This document shows positions 26,032 through 35,849 of a stretch of DNA of 64,000 bases, in pieces. How positions within the stretch are numbered: position 1 is the first letter of the stretch; every line of letters begins with the position of its first letter. This DNA comes from Desulfatitalea sp. UBA4791 (lineage in GTDB: Bacteria; Desulfobacterota; Desulfobacteria; Desulfobacterales; Desulfosarcinaceae). Where the stretch lies: assembly GCA_002402905.1 (NCBI GenBank), contig DHGT01000124.1, positions 53,183 to 117,182 on the forward strand. The letters run 5' to 3'. A program made the translations under genes and the position numbers. The notes beneath the pieces were generated by a model, which did not search any database, was not told the origin of the DNA, and saw nothing but the letters and a program-made list of their open reading frames with translations.

Positions 26032-27735
26032 TTATCGGCCCGTGGAGAGCATCTCACGGGCGTGGGCCAGGGTGGTGGCCGTGATCTTTTCGCCGCCCAG
26101 CATGCGGGCCAGTTCTTCGACCCGCGCTTCGGGCGCCAGCGGCATGATGGTTGTCCGGGTTCGGCCCCGGGAAACGCTTTTCACGATATTAAAATGATGA
26201 TCGCCATACCTTGCGATTTGCGGCAGATGGGTGATGCACAGAATCTGATGGTGACGGGCCAGATGGGCCAGCTTTTTTCCCACCACATCGGCGACGCCGC
26301 CGCCGATGCCGGCATCGACTTCGTCGAACACCACGGTTTCCAAGGCATCGCTATGGGCCAGAATGGCTTTCAGGGCCAGCATCACCCGGGACAACTCCCC
26401 GCCCGAAGCGATGCTGGCCAACGGTTTGATCGCCTCTCCGACATTGGGAGCCATCGTGAAGACCACCCGGTCCGAACCGCTTTCTGTCAGCGCAAGGCCC
26501 TTGTTGGCCAGGAACGGACCGGTCTCCCTGAGCTGGTCCACCGGCTGTATGTCCACTACGAACCGGGTGCCGGCCATCTTCAGATCGGCCAGCTCCCGCT
26601 CCACCTTTTGAGACAACAGCTCAGCCGCCTTGCGGCGTTTGTCGGACAATGTTTCAGCCAGACCGCAAAGCGCCTGGTGGTTGCGCTGCAGTTCGGCTCT
26701 GATTTCGGATAGCCGCTCGTCCAGGGTGTCGATCTCTTTTAATTGGCAGGCGATATCTTCGGCGTGGGCGTGAACCGCTTCCAGGGACCCGCCGTATTTG
26801 CGTTTGAGCTTGTTCACCGTATCCAGGCGCGCCTCGACAGTCTCCAGCCGGCCGGGATCCAGGTCGATGTGCCGCAGATAGTCCCGCAGGCGACCGGCCA
26901 GATCTTCCACCCGGTAGGTCACCTCTTCCAGTTCGCCGGAACGGTCCTGCAATTGGTCGTCGATGCGCCCCACTCGCGAAAGTGCCTTGGCCAGCTGGCC
27001 GAGGATTTCAAACACGGCACCGTCGCCGCTGTAAAGCGCTTCGATGCACTGCTGCACGGTTTGAAACAGCTCCTCTCCGTTCTTGAGGCGCAGGCGCTCT
27101 TTTTCAAGGGTTGCATCCTCATCGACTTGCAGGTCCGCCGCTTCGATCTCCTGCAGCTGAAACCGCAGCAGTTCGGATTGCTCGTCCTGGCGACGCTGGC
27201 GCTCGAGCAGCGCCTGCTCTTCGCGGATCAGGGGCAATATACGGGCGTGGCTCTCCGCGTAACGGCCGCGCAGCGGCAACAAATCGCCGAACTGGTCGAG
27301 AATGGAAAGATGCTCCTCCTCCCTGAGCAAGCCCTGGTGGGCGTGCTGCCCCGCAATGCTGGCCAGTCGGGCGGTCAGGTCGCCGAGCAGCTGCATGGTG
27401 GCCAGTCGGCCGTTGATATAGATGCGATGACGATCCTGATTGGAGATGATCCGTCGCACCAGCAGCCCATCGCCGGCGTCATACCCTGCATCGACCATCC
27501 GTCGGGCGATCTCGCTGCCGGCAGGAATGTCGAACAGCGCCTCGAGTTCGGCGCTTTCTGCGCCGGTGCGGATCAGGGCGGCCGATGCCCGGCTGCCCAG
27601 CAATAAATTCACGGCATTGATGATGATCGACTTTCCCGCTCCGGTTTCACCGCTGAGGATCGTCAACCCCGGGGAAAAACGAATGCTGAGATCCTCGATA
27701 ATGGCGAAATTGCGAATGGTGAGTTCCTGGAGCAT
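26032..27735 (-). CDS. recN: DNA repair protein RecN
   Basis: SMC-like ATPase acting in recombinational repair of double-strand breaks. The 567-residue length fits the family. Walker A is GETGAGKSIIINAVNLLLG near residues 30-48. Two long coiled-coil arms span about 150-360 (RLRLKNGEELFQTVQQCIEA, TVNKLKRKYGGSLEAVHAHA). The ABC signature is ASGGELSRVMLALKAIL near 440-456, and Walker B is ETVVFDEVDAGIGG. A dispersed repeat starts 22 bases upstream of its ATG. I see no clear LexA box there. Confidence 0.96.
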   Translation of the reverse strand: MLQELTIRNFAIIEDLSIRFSPGLTILSGETGAGKSIIINAVNLLLGSRASAALIRTGAESAELEALFDIPAGSEIARRMVDAGYDAGDGLLVRRIISNQDRHRIYINGRLATMQLLGDLTARLASIAGQHAHQGLLREEEHLSILDQFGDLLPLRGRYAESHARILPLIREEQALLERQRRQDEQSELLRFQLQEIEAADLQVDEDATLEKERLRLKNGEELFQTVQQCIEALYSGDGAVFEILGQLAKALSRVGRIDDQLQDRSGELEEVTYRVEDLAGRLRDYLRHIDLDPGRLETVEARLDTVNKLKRKYGGSLEAVHAHAEDIACQLKEIDTLDERLSEIRAELQRNHQALCGLAETLSDKRRKAAELLSQKVERELADLKMAGTRFVVDIQPVDQLRETGPFLANKGLALTESGSDRVVFTMAPNVGEAIKPLASIASGGELSRVMLALKAILAHSDALETVVFDEVDAGIGGGVADVVGKKLAHLARHHQILCITHLPQIARYGDHHFNIVKSVSRGRTRTTIMPLAPEARVEELARMLGGEKITATTLAHAREMLSTGR

Positions 27736-27756
27736 ATGTCGACGCCCTGCCTCCTG

Positions 27757-27970
27757 CCTAGTGCACTATATTACGCTGACATAATGGGCCACTTGCTTGC
27801 AGTCGTATTCGTACTCGCACTCGAAAGATCCCCCTGCTTGTGTCAACGATTCCAGGATGGATCGAGTACGAGTACCGCTGCGCTGAAGTACGCGTACGAG
27901 TACGCTAAGTATCCATTCCATTGGCTGTATGGGGCGACATATAGGTCAGCTTATTTATGCCTGCGTGTAC
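27757..27970 (+). repeat. Dispersed ~210-bp repeat, copy A
   Basis: This gap between recN and the large membrane-protein gene matches the reverse complement of 55794-56007. By hand alignment, 154 of 171 bases are identical without a gap over 27796-27966, and similarity continues to about 27758 with small indels. The element is rich in CGTACTCG/CGAGTACG inverted motifs. CCTAGTGC occurs at both edges (27757-27764 and 27970-27977), a possible target duplication, and the right copy includes the stop codon of the flanking gene. An open frame through it is not conserved as protein. Confidence 0.85.
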
Positions 27971-30900
27971 CTAGTGCGGCGATGCACCTGCGTTGCGCCG
28001 CAGGGATACCTTGCGCCAGCCGCCGTCCTTGACCCAACAGTGCCATCCCCACTTCAACCAACCCAAAAGAGCCCATGCCAACCATAAGGACCAGACCAGC
28101 ATCAGCAGGTTGAACAGCCACACCGGCAGGCTGATCAGCCAGGGTTGCGGCATGTTCCCCGCGATGTGGTCCTGGGTCCACTTGAGCACCATGTGGCTCG
28201 ATTGGTTGCCGGCGATCTGCATCTCCGGCTGGCCCAGCAGGCCGGCCTTGACCGCTGCAAAGAGGGCCGCCAGGGCGGCCAATGTCCATGCGACCAGCCC
28301 GATTTGAATGGCGTTGAACGGCAGCCAGTGCTGCGGCAGAGGAGACTTCGCCCGCAGGCCCAGGGCCAGCAGCCACCCCACGATGATCAATGCCATGGCC
28401 GGTGGGACCTGGGTCAATCCCAACCCCAGCAGCAGCCATTGCCAGCTCCTCAGCGGCGTCAGGGGCAAACGCGCCAGAACCAGGGCCGCAAGGACGATGG
28501 CGATCAGATAACTCCAGAAGAGCACCGCCGGCCCCCAACGGGGACCGCCGACCATCAGGATCCAGCGTTGGGCCGGCACGTTCACCGTTACCCGGGCATT
28601 GACCGCCGGTTGGCCCAATTTCACCTCGGGAACTTTGAAAAAAGTGCCGAAGGATGACAGCTGCTGCCACCGGACCGCCACCGCCTGGGCCCCCGGTTGC
28701 AGGGGCACGGTCACATAGGGTCCGTCCTGGCGCACGGGAAGCGTTCTACCGCCGACCGTCACCTGCTGCAAATTGGCATTGGACGGCAGCTCCATCGTAT
28801 GCTGCCCCCCGCGGCTGGTCCGTATCCGCATGCGCAGCTCGCCCTGGCCGAAACGCTGCCCCGGCGTCAACACCAGGTCGGCGCCATCGATGGTCTTGAT
28901 CTGCCCGGGTACGGCCTCCGGACGATTTACCCGGATCGTGATTTTTTCACCGGGCCAGGGCTGCCAGCGCGGGCGCCACTGACCGGCGGCGTCCTGATGG
29001 TGGACGGCCGCAATGCCCTCCGTTTCGCAATGCCAGATAGCACCCGCATCCAGGATCCATGTTTCGGTCCACGGAACGGCCTTTGGCGCTGTCAATTCGA
29101 TTATGGGCGCGATGGTTAAGACAGAGTCGAAGGTCACCATCCTTTCGGACGGTGCCATGTTGATCAGGGCCTGCCCCTGGTCGACCTGGACGCCGGAAGT
29201 GGTGATCGATTCATCGGCCATCAAGGGCAGCGTCACCACGATGGGCGCACCGGTGGGGGTCAACCGCGTCACCGTGGTCGTTACCTGCCAGGTCAGTCCC
29301 AACCGCAGCAGCCGCTCGACCTGTAAAAACGGCGGGAGGCTGCCGGCGGGACGATCTGCCGATGGCGACCGGTCGTTCTTCAAACGGGTCAATTGGATAC
29401 TGGATCCGGTATGGCCATTGGGATCGATGCCGTCCAGGCGCCACCCTGACGCCGCATAGGAGGCGTTGTGCGGTCGGAGCGGCAGCGGCATCTGAATCAC
29501 CGATACCGCTGCCACATCGGCGGTCAGATTCAGGGTGTGGACGCCCGAAGGCACCAGGGCCCACATCTGGCCTTGGTCGTCGACGCGCAACCCGCTGATC
29601 GGTGCGTTATCCAGCAGGATCTGATCGGGCAGCCACGACCTTCGGTTGACCGGTAACGGGACAGCCATGCGATCAGCACAGTGAATTTTCAACATCACCT
29701 GCAGGTCGTCTCCGGATGCGACCACCTCCATGCGTGCAATCTCGGCACAGTGGGGCAGGCAATCGGGCTTCTCCAGGAGACGCTGGCGGAGCTCCTCCAG
29801 AAGAGCCGGCGGTGGAAAGATCGATGCATCGGCCGCATACGCCTCCGGCCGAAGCATGCCGAGGCACAAAACAACCCATACCACCGCCGCGGTTGCATTG
29901 AACCTGTCGCGGACCCGCTGCCACCATGGCCGCCACCACGATCGCCAATCGAACAGGATCCACATCAACAAGATCAGAAAAGCGACCCTGAGCATGGCCA
30001 GGATAAAATTCACGATCGGTGAGAGCAGATAGAACCGAATGTCTTGCGCCTTGGATACCGGGCCGCTCCAGCGCAGTTGAACCGATCGCCACTGCCAGTC
30101 CGGCAGGCCGGGTCCGGTGGGAATCAGTGCATCGGGATCATGGTCGATCAGATCAGCCTCCTTCACGGGAACGGAAACCGCGGCGGACGGGGTCTGCGCC
30201 CGTCCTGCCTTGGCCATCATCCTGGAACTCATGTCCGATTCGTCCATGCGCTCGACCATGGGAGCGGGGGGCGCCAGGTTCGACAGCTGCGTTCGGGCCG
30301 GAATGGGCCGATCGGCATGAGGGGCCAGTTGGGGGTACAGGCCCCAGCGGATCTCCTGCACCACGAAAGGGATGGCCGTGATCAACAAAACCGCCACGGC
30401 GCCGATGCCCCACATCGTCACCAGACGCCTGAACCAACCAGCCGGCAGCAGGGGCCACAAGGCCAGCACGGCCAACAAATGGAGCCAGACCCAACGCGGG
30501 GCGCCGGTTTCGTGCCATATGAGCGTCATGGTCACCAGGGCCGCTATCCCCCAGTACCAGGCCCGCAGTTTGGCTACCGCCAGGGCGATGATCAACAGAA
30601 GGAACAGATCGAGCAGCGACCAGCGTTTCAGCCAGGTATCAGAGAGCCAGTCGACGCCCGACGCCGAAAAAATACGCCATCCCGGCGGCAGGTGAAGAAC
30701 GCCCGTGACGGTCTGGAAATCGTGGTCCCATCCCACGGCGGACATCGCCGCCGGGCGATCTGGCAGGCGGCTGTCCGCTTCCATGGACAGATGGCCCCGG
30801 CGCAACTCGACGCCCATCTTCTTTTCGGGGCCCTGTTCCGTGATCACCCGCTCCTCTCCGTCCACGGCCACCCGTCCCAGGACCATGGGCGCGTTGACGG

Positions 30901-32032
30901 CCAGCGACCACTGGCGGCTGAGGGTGCCGCTGATCGCGTCACGAAGGGTAAATCCGGCGCCATCGAAATCGAGCCACCAGGTCCGATGCAGGACGAGTTG
31001 ATCCGGCGCCGGATCCGGATCGCCCCTGCGGATCTCCTTGAGGGTCATGGCGCCGCCCGATTTCAACAAATAGGCCGGATAACCGCGCCAGGCATCCGGC
31101 ATGTCGGTCTGACCGGGCTCCACCGGCGCCACATCGAGAACCTCCACCATGCGCAACGCGTGCCGGGGTTGAAAGGACCAGACCTCATCCCCATAGGGGC
31201 AGGGACCGGCGTTGATTTTGAATTGCGGGCCGGACATGCGAGCAACGATGGAAATCTCCCATCGTCCGGCCCTGGCCTGCACCGTCAACCGCCCATTGGC
31301 ATCCAGCCGCGCCGGCAGTAGGCTCTTGATGTCCATGGGGATGCTGTTTTCCAACAATACCCCGGGAAGTTCGATTTCACGCGAATTGCCCGATATGTCG
31401 AGGCGCAGGTGCGTGGTGACCTGCATGGGAATGGTATCGTCCAGCAGACGGAACAGCCGCAAGGCGATGCGCTCTTCACGGCCTCCGGCGGACGCTCCCT
31501 CCTGTAGCCAGAGCCGTCCCTGGGCATCGATGGTCGTGGTACGGATCCGGCGCCCGTCGATGTTGAGTTCCAGCAACCCCAGTTCGGGAGGCACCTGGAT
31601 CATCTCCGGACGCTGTTGCCAGATGAATCGTCCCATGATCCGATGATCGCCGGGCGACAACCGGATCATGGGTGCGTCGTTTCGATGAATCACGGCCACG
31701 GATTGCCCGTCCACCGTGACGCTGTCGGGCCACAAATCGGCATTGCCCGGCAAAACGACCCACCCTTCGGCAAACATGAGCCACCGCTGTTCGAAGGTCC
31801 CTTGATCAGACGAAAATTCGAGGTGCAATCGCGATGGCCACTGGCAACGCGCCACCGTACCGTCATCGTAATCGGTGGGGCATAGCGCTTCGGATTGGCC
31901 ATGCAGCACCCACGGCGCCCAAGCCTCAAGACCCGGAGGGATGTCGCCGGGCGCCATGGCCGCATCCGCCACGGAGGTGAACACCAGCAACAGGCCCACC
32001 AGGAGCCAGGCAAATCCCGATTTGCGATTCAT
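27971..32032 (-). CDS. Large membrane protein of unknown function (1353 aa)
   Basis: I do not recognise a family. The N-terminal signal peptide (about 1-25, ending SVADAAM) is followed by a periplasmic, beta-rich region to about residue 470, with many Trp, Gly and Asp-Gly turns. Four or so membrane helices lie near 475-560 (LFLLLIIALAVAKLRAWYWG, LLAVLALWPLLPAGW) and one near 670. A second large extracytoplasmic region spans about 710-1150. Four or five C-terminal helices follow (YLIAIVLAALVLARLPL, LLMLVWSLWLAWALLGWLKW). The two outside domains look like repeats of one plan. It is likely an envelope scaffold or transport protein. The stop codon abuts repeat copy A. Confidence 0.8.
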   Translation of the reverse strand: MNRKSGFAWLLVGLLLVFTSVADAAMAPGDIPPGLEAWAPWVLHGQSEALCPTDYDDGTVARCQWPSRLHLEFSSDQGTFEQRWLMFAEGWVVLPGNADLWPDSVTVDGQSVAVIHRNDAPMIRLSPGDHRIMGRFIWQQRPEMIQVPPELGLLELNIDGRRIRTTTIDAQGRLWLQEGASAGGREERIALRLFRLLDDTIPMQVTTHLRLDISGNSREIELPGVLLENSIPMDIKSLLPARLDANGRLTVQARAGRWEISIVARMSGPQFKINAGPCPYGDEVWSFQPRHALRMVEVLDVAPVEPGQTDMPDAWRGYPAYLLKSGGAMTLKEIRRGDPDPAPDQLVLHRTWWLDFDGAGFTLRDAISGTLSRQWSLAVNAPMVLGRVAVDGEERVITEQGPEKKMGVELRRGHLSMEADSRLPDRPAAMSAVGWDHDFQTVTGVLHLPPGWRIFSASGVDWLSDTWLKRWSLLDLFLLLIIALAVAKLRAWYWGIAALVTMTLIWHETGAPRWVWLHLLAVLALWPLLPAGWFRRLVTMWGIGAVAVLLITAIPFVVQEIRWGLYPQLAPHADRPIPARTQLSNLAPPAPMVERMDESDMSSRMMAKAGRAQTPSAAVSVPVKEADLIDHDPDALIPTGPGLPDWQWRSVQLRWSGPVSKAQDIRFYLLSPIVNFILAMLRVAFLILLMWILFDWRSWWRPWWQRVRDRFNATAAVVWVVLCLGMLRPEAYAADASIFPPPALLEELRQRLLEKPDCLPHCAEIARMEVVASGDDLQVMLKIHCADRMAVPLPVNRRSWLPDQILLDNAPISGLRVDDQGQMWALVPSGVHTLNLTADVAAVSVIQMPLPLRPHNASYAASGWRLDGIDPNGHTGSSIQLTRLKNDRSPSADRPAGSLPPFLQVERLLRLGLTWQVTTTVTRLTPTGAPIVVTLPLMADESITTSGVQVDQGQALINMAPSERMVTFDSVLTIAPIIELTAPKAVPWTETWILDAGAIWHCETEGIAAVHHQDAAGQWRPRWQPWPGEKITIRVNRPEAVPGQIKTIDGADLVLTPGQRFGQGELRMRIRTSRGGQHTMELPSNANLQQVTVGGRTLPVRQDGPYVTVPLQPGAQAVAVRWQQLSSFGTFFKVPEVKLGQPAVNARVTVNVPAQRWILMVGGPRWGPAVLFWSYLIAIVLAALVLARLPLTPLRSWQWLLLGLGLTQVPPAMALIIVGWLLALGLRAKSPLPQHWLPFNAIQIGLVAWTLAALAALFAAVKAGLLGQPEMQIAGNQSSHMVLKWTQDHIAGNMPQPWLISLPVWLFNLLMLVWSLWLAWALLGWLKWGWHCWVKDGGWRKVSLRRNAGASPH

Positions 32033-32108
32033 CGTCCAAAACCTTTGTCATGGGTTTTAAAAGGATGTGATATACAACGAATCATTGATGATATCCAGCG
32101 CCACCCCG

Positions 32109-32948
32109 TCACCGCACCACGCGATTGGTAATGGCCCCTATTTTCTCGATCCAGCAGGAGACTTCATCGCCCTCGTCCAGAACGATGGGCGGATCGCGGA
32201 AAATCCCCACGCCGGCCGGCGTGCCGGTGGAAATCACGTCCCCTGGCACGAGAGTGATGTCTTCGCTGATGTTGGCGATCAGGGCGGGAAGGTCGAAAAT
32301 CAGGTCGCGGGTGTGGCCGTCCTGCATGATCCGGCCGTTCACCGTGGCGGTCAGACGCAGATCGTGGGGATCGCCGATCTCGTCGAGAGTCACCAGGGCC
32401 GGGCCCATGGGGGCGAAGGTGTCGAACGCCTTTCCCCGAAACCATTGGGAGTCGGCGAATTGCGCCTCGCGCCCGGACACATCGTTCATCACCGTCACAC
32501 CGGCCACGTGGGACAAGGCTTGCGCGCGCACGATACGCTTGCCCGCTTTTCCGATGACGAGGGCCAACTCCACCTCCCAGTCGACCTTTCCGGAGCTGCG
32601 CGGCAGCAGGATCGGGTCGAACGGACCATTGAGCGTGTTGGGCGTCTTTGAAAAAATCAACGGGCTGGCCGGCGTCTCGAAACCGCCTTCACGGGCATGC
32701 TCGGCATAATTCTTCCCCAGGCAGATGATCTTGGAGGGTCGTGCGATGGGCGGCCCCCAGCGTTCCTTGGATTCACGGGCATGGGCCGACAGGTCGAGTC
32801 CGGCCAGACGTTCCAGCCACCCCTGCCTGAAAAACTGCTCGTCGATATCCGGGATTTCCGGAAAAAGCACGCGCAGGTCCACCACCTTGCCGTCGATCGA
32901 CAATCCGGGGCGCTCACGGCCGGGCGCTCCCATTCGGATGAGTCTCAT
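32109..32948 (-). CDS. Fumarylacetoacetate hydrolase family protein
   Basis: A 279-residue FAH-superfamily enzyme, probably a C-C bond hydrolase, isomerase or decarboxylase of 2-oxo acids. The fold's metal-binding motif is visible as KVDWEVELALVIGK (about residues 134-147), preceded by ICLGKNYAEHARE and followed by GVTVMNDVSGREAQ. The signature SEDITLVPGDVISTGTPAGVG is near 230. The ATG at 32948 (MRLIRMGAPGRER) has AGAGGTGG upstream and is the normal family start, so the 42 open codons before it are excluded. The real substrate cannot be told; acylpyruvase-type activity is a common guess for this subgroup. Confidence 0.9.
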   Translation of the reverse strand: MRLIRMGAPGRERPGLSIDGKVVDLRVLFPEIPDIDEQFFRQGWLERLAGLDLSAHARESKERWGPPIARPSKIICLGKNYAEHAREGGFETPASPLIFSKTPNTLNGPFDPILLPRSSGKVDWEVELALVIGKAGKRIVRAQALSHVAGVTVMNDVSGREAQFADSQWFRGKAFDTFAPMGPALVTLDEIGDPHDLRLTATVNGRIMQDGHTRDLIFDLPALIANISEDITLVPGDVISTGTPAGVGIFRDPPIVLDEGDEVSCWIEKIGAITNRVVR

Positions 32949-33276
32949 CGCCACCTCTTTACATCGAATCTGCATCGAACATTCATGGCCCCGGAAGGCC
33001 GCCACAACACCGTTTGGACAAAAATACAGGCAGTTGGATAAGAACCGCCCATAGCCTTTGTGCCATGAATCCAAACGGCTGTAAAGGGGACGCCGGTCCC
33101 CTCAATATGCCAGGGCCGCACCTGGCGGCAATGGATACAAAACGGGGAGTCACCCCCACACCTCCCATAACTCTTTGTTTTGATACAAGGTTTGAAATAA
33201 AATTTTGCTTGTTTTTTATATCGCGATATGAAATTTAAACTAGATTTCGCGTCCATTGTCTGGAGGGTCAACCCGT
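32949..33276. other. Intergenic gap between FAH gene and hybrid kinase
   Basis: This is a 328-base divergent gap. Its right third (33180-33245) is AT-rich and contains a perfect 12-base palindrome ATATCGCGATAT (33218-33229), a likely regulator-binding site 48 bases before the kinase start. I see no RNA gene or obvious sigma-70 promoter. Confidence 0.5.
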
Positions 33277-35802
33277 ATGCATCCCAAATCCCCCAAATCG
33301 CCGCCCGCAACGGCCGATGCTCCCGCCGATGCTCCCAATGATCCTCAAGTCTCCCAAAAATTGAAAAAGCTGGGCGAGTTGTTCAGCCTGATGGGCCCTG
33401 ACCCCGAGCAGAATATTCACATCATCGTTCAGCAAGCCTACCAATTGCTCGGCAGCGCCTGTTCGCTCTACAACCGCATCGACGATCACGAAGCTTCGCT
33501 GGCCTGCTGGTCCGGATACAATCTGCCCCCGGGGTTTCCGGCCAAGGACAAAGCCGCCGGACATATCTGTTTCGAAGCGACCATCCAGAGCGGCAACCGG
33601 CCCGTGATCCTCGAGGACCTCACCCGCACCCCCTTTTACGAAAGCGATCCCTATGTCCGCCAATATGGTCTGAAGAGCTACCTGGGATATCCGGTGTATT
33701 GCCGGGAGAGCGTCATCGGCGCCCTGTGCATCGTGGACACGCAGGTTCGGCAGTTCAATGAGATCGACATCTACATCATCAGTACCCTGGCGAAATTCCT
33801 CTCCCTCGAAGAGGATCGCAAACAGGCCCAGGCGGCATTGCGCCAGAGCGAAGCCAAGCATCGCCGGCTCCACAAAATGTTGCGCCTGATGGCCGACAAC
33901 GTCCCGGACCTGATCTGGGCCAAGGACCTGGACGACCGTTACATGTTCGCCAACCAGGCCCTGTGCGACAAACTGCTCCAATGCCGCCATCCCGATGAGG
34001 CCATCGGCAACACCGAAGCGTATTTTGCCGAGAAGGAGCGGAAACTCGGCCACCAGCACACCTTTGGCGACGGCGCCATCAACTCGGACGAAATCACCAA
34101 GCTGCGCAAATCGGCCGGCCGTTTTCTCGAAGAGGGCCTGATCCGCAATCATTACCTGATGCTCGATGTCCATAAGGCGCCCTTCTGGGACGATAATGGT
34201 CAGTTGATCGGGACGGTGGGCTGCGCCAGGGATGTGACCCGCGAGAAGCAGACGGCCAGGGCGCTCCAGGAGAGCGAACAGCGCTACAAGGATCTTTATC
34301 AAAACGCTTCGGTCATGCTCTACTCCCTCGACAGCGAGGACCGCATCACCAGCGTGAGCAACATGTGGCTGGAAACCATGGGATACCAGCGGGAAGAGGT
34401 CATCGGCCGATCCGCCTTTGATTTTTTCACCTCCCAGAGCCGCCGCGACGCCATAGAGAACTCTTTCCCCGCATTTTACAAGTCCGGTTCTATCAAAAAT
34501 CGCCCCTATCAATTTGTTACCCGGCAGGGGGAGATCAAAGACATCCTGCTCAGCGCCATCGCCCAACGCGACACGCGCGGCAACTATTCTGGCGCATTGG
34601 CCTTCATCGTGGACGTCACCCTGAATCGGGAGGCCGAAAAGGATCAACGCCGGCTGGCGGCGCGCCTGCAACAAGCCCAGAAAATGGAGTCCATTGCGAC
34701 ATTGGCTGGCGGGATCGCCCACCAGTTCAACAATGCCCTGGCCGTCATCCTCGGCAATCTGGAACTGATCCAGATGGACGGTCTGGCCGACGCCAAAATC
34801 ATGCGGTTCGTGGAACCCATCCAGCAGGCGGGCCATAAAATGGTCCAATTGACGAGTCAATTGCTGGCCTATGCCCGCGGCGGCAAATTCCAGACCCAGA
34901 CCGTGGCCTCCCACCATTTCGTTCGCGAAACCCTGAGCCTGGTCAACCACAGCCTGTCGCCCTACGTGGAGCTCGAGACGGAATTGGAAGAGTCCACCGA
35001 TCCCATCGAAGTGGACAGCACCCAGATGCAGATGCTGCTGGCCGCCATTTTGTCCAATGCCTCCGAGGCCATCGAAGAGAAAGGCACGGTGCGCGTCACA
35101 CTGCGCAACGTCGACGTGCTGCCGGACGACTGCATCAAATATCAAGGCCTCAAGCCGGGAAGGCATGTCCTGCTCAGCATTACCGATACCGGTAAAGGCA
35201 TGGATCAAAAGACCCTCGAACGCGTCTTCGAGCCGTTTTATACGACCAAATTCCAGGGGCGGGGCCTCGGCATGGCGGCCGTGTATGGCATCGTCAAAAA
35301 GCACGGCGGTTTTGTCTACGTGGCATCCGAGCTGGGCAAGGGCACCACGGTGTCCATCTACCTGCCGTGCGCCAGCGCTGCCGACGCGGCACCCGGCGAC
35401 ACGGTCAAACCGCTGCACACCGGCCATGGCAGCGGAATGGCGCTGATCATCGAAGACGAAGAGCTGGTCATGGAGGTCAACCGGGCCATTGTCGAAAAAC
35501 TCGGCTACGGGGTCCTGGAGGCCAAATCGGGCAAGGAGGCCTTGCAACTTGCAGAAGAATATCCCGATGCCATCGCATTTGCCCTCCTGGATGTCGTCCT
35601 GCCGGACATGAGCGGCAACCAGATCTATCCCAAGCTCAAGGAGCTGCGGCCCGACCTGAAGGTGATCGTCTGCAGCGGCTTCACCCTCGACGGTCCGGCC
35701 CGGGAGATCATCAATGCCGGCGCAGAATGCTTTCTTCCCAAACCGTTCTCCGTGGCGGCCTTGTCCGCGGCGCTGGAAGAGGTGCTGAACAACAAACAGT
35801 AG
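33277..35802 (+). CDS. Hybrid sensor histidine kinase (GAF-PAS-PAS-kinase-receiver)
   Basis: A soluble 841-residue hybrid kinase. In order it has a GAF domain (about 30-190), two PAS domains (about 200-330 and 340-460), HisKA, HATPase and a C-terminal receiver. HisKA has LAGGIAHQFNNALAVILGN with its His near 482 followed by Gln rather than the usual Glu. HATPase (about 590-705) has NASEAIEEKG, ITDTGKGMD and GRGLGMAAVYGIVKKHGG. The receiver (about 720-841) has its phospho-Asp in LLDVVLPDMSG near 771 and Lys in FLPKPFS. No membrane segment is present, so it senses an internal signal. Start ATG at 33277 has GGAGGG nine bases upstream. Confidence 0.93.
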   Translation: MHPKSPKSPPATADAPADAPNDPQVSQKLKKLGELFSLMGPDPEQNIHIIVQQAYQLLGSACSLYNRIDDHEASLACWSGYNLPPGFPAKDKAAGHICFEATIQSGNRPVILEDLTRTPFYESDPYVRQYGLKSYLGYPVYCRESVIGALCIVDTQVRQFNEIDIYIISTLAKFLSLEEDRKQAQAALRQSEAKHRRLHKMLRLMADNVPDLIWAKDLDDRYMFANQALCDKLLQCRHPDEAIGNTEAYFAEKERKLGHQHTFGDGAINSDEITKLRKSAGRFLEEGLIRNHYLMLDVHKAPFWDDNGQLIGTVGCARDVTREKQTARALQESEQRYKDLYQNASVMLYSLDSEDRITSVSNMWLETMGYQREEVIGRSAFDFFTSQSRRDAIENSFPAFYKSGSIKNRPYQFVTRQGEIKDILLSAIAQRDTRGNYSGALAFIVDVTLNREAEKDQRRLAARLQQAQKMESIATLAGGIAHQFNNALAVILGNLELIQMDGLADAKIMRFVEPIQQAGHKMVQLTSQLLAYARGGKFQTQTVASHHFVRETLSLVNHSLSPYVELETELEESTDPIEVDSTQMQMLLAAILSNASEAIEEKGTVRVTLRNVDVLPDDCIKYQGLKPGRHVLLSITDTGKGMDQKTLERVFEPFYTTKFQGRGLGMAAVYGIVKKHGGFVYVASELGKGTTVSIYLPCASAADAAPGDTVKPLHTGHGSGMALIIEDEELVMEVNRAIVEKLGYGVLEAKSGKEALQLAEEYPDAIAFALLDVVLPDMSGNQIYPKLKELRPDLKVIVCSGFTLDGPAREIINAGAECFLPKPFSVAALSAALEEVLNNKQ

Positions 35803-35849
35803 ACATTGGACAGCTGTTCACTCAATGCCAGTAACTTACGCGAGCGTTG

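Noticed and set aside
27784..28032. Coding frame through repeat copy A, with a counterpart in copy B
   Set aside because: Nearly all codon differences between the two copies change the amino acid, so the shared frame reflects DNA similarity rather than a selected protein.
30044..31321. 425-codon plus-strand frame inside the 1353-residue gene
   Set aside because: It is antisense to an intact long gene with signal peptide and membrane helices, and it is low complexity without domain features.
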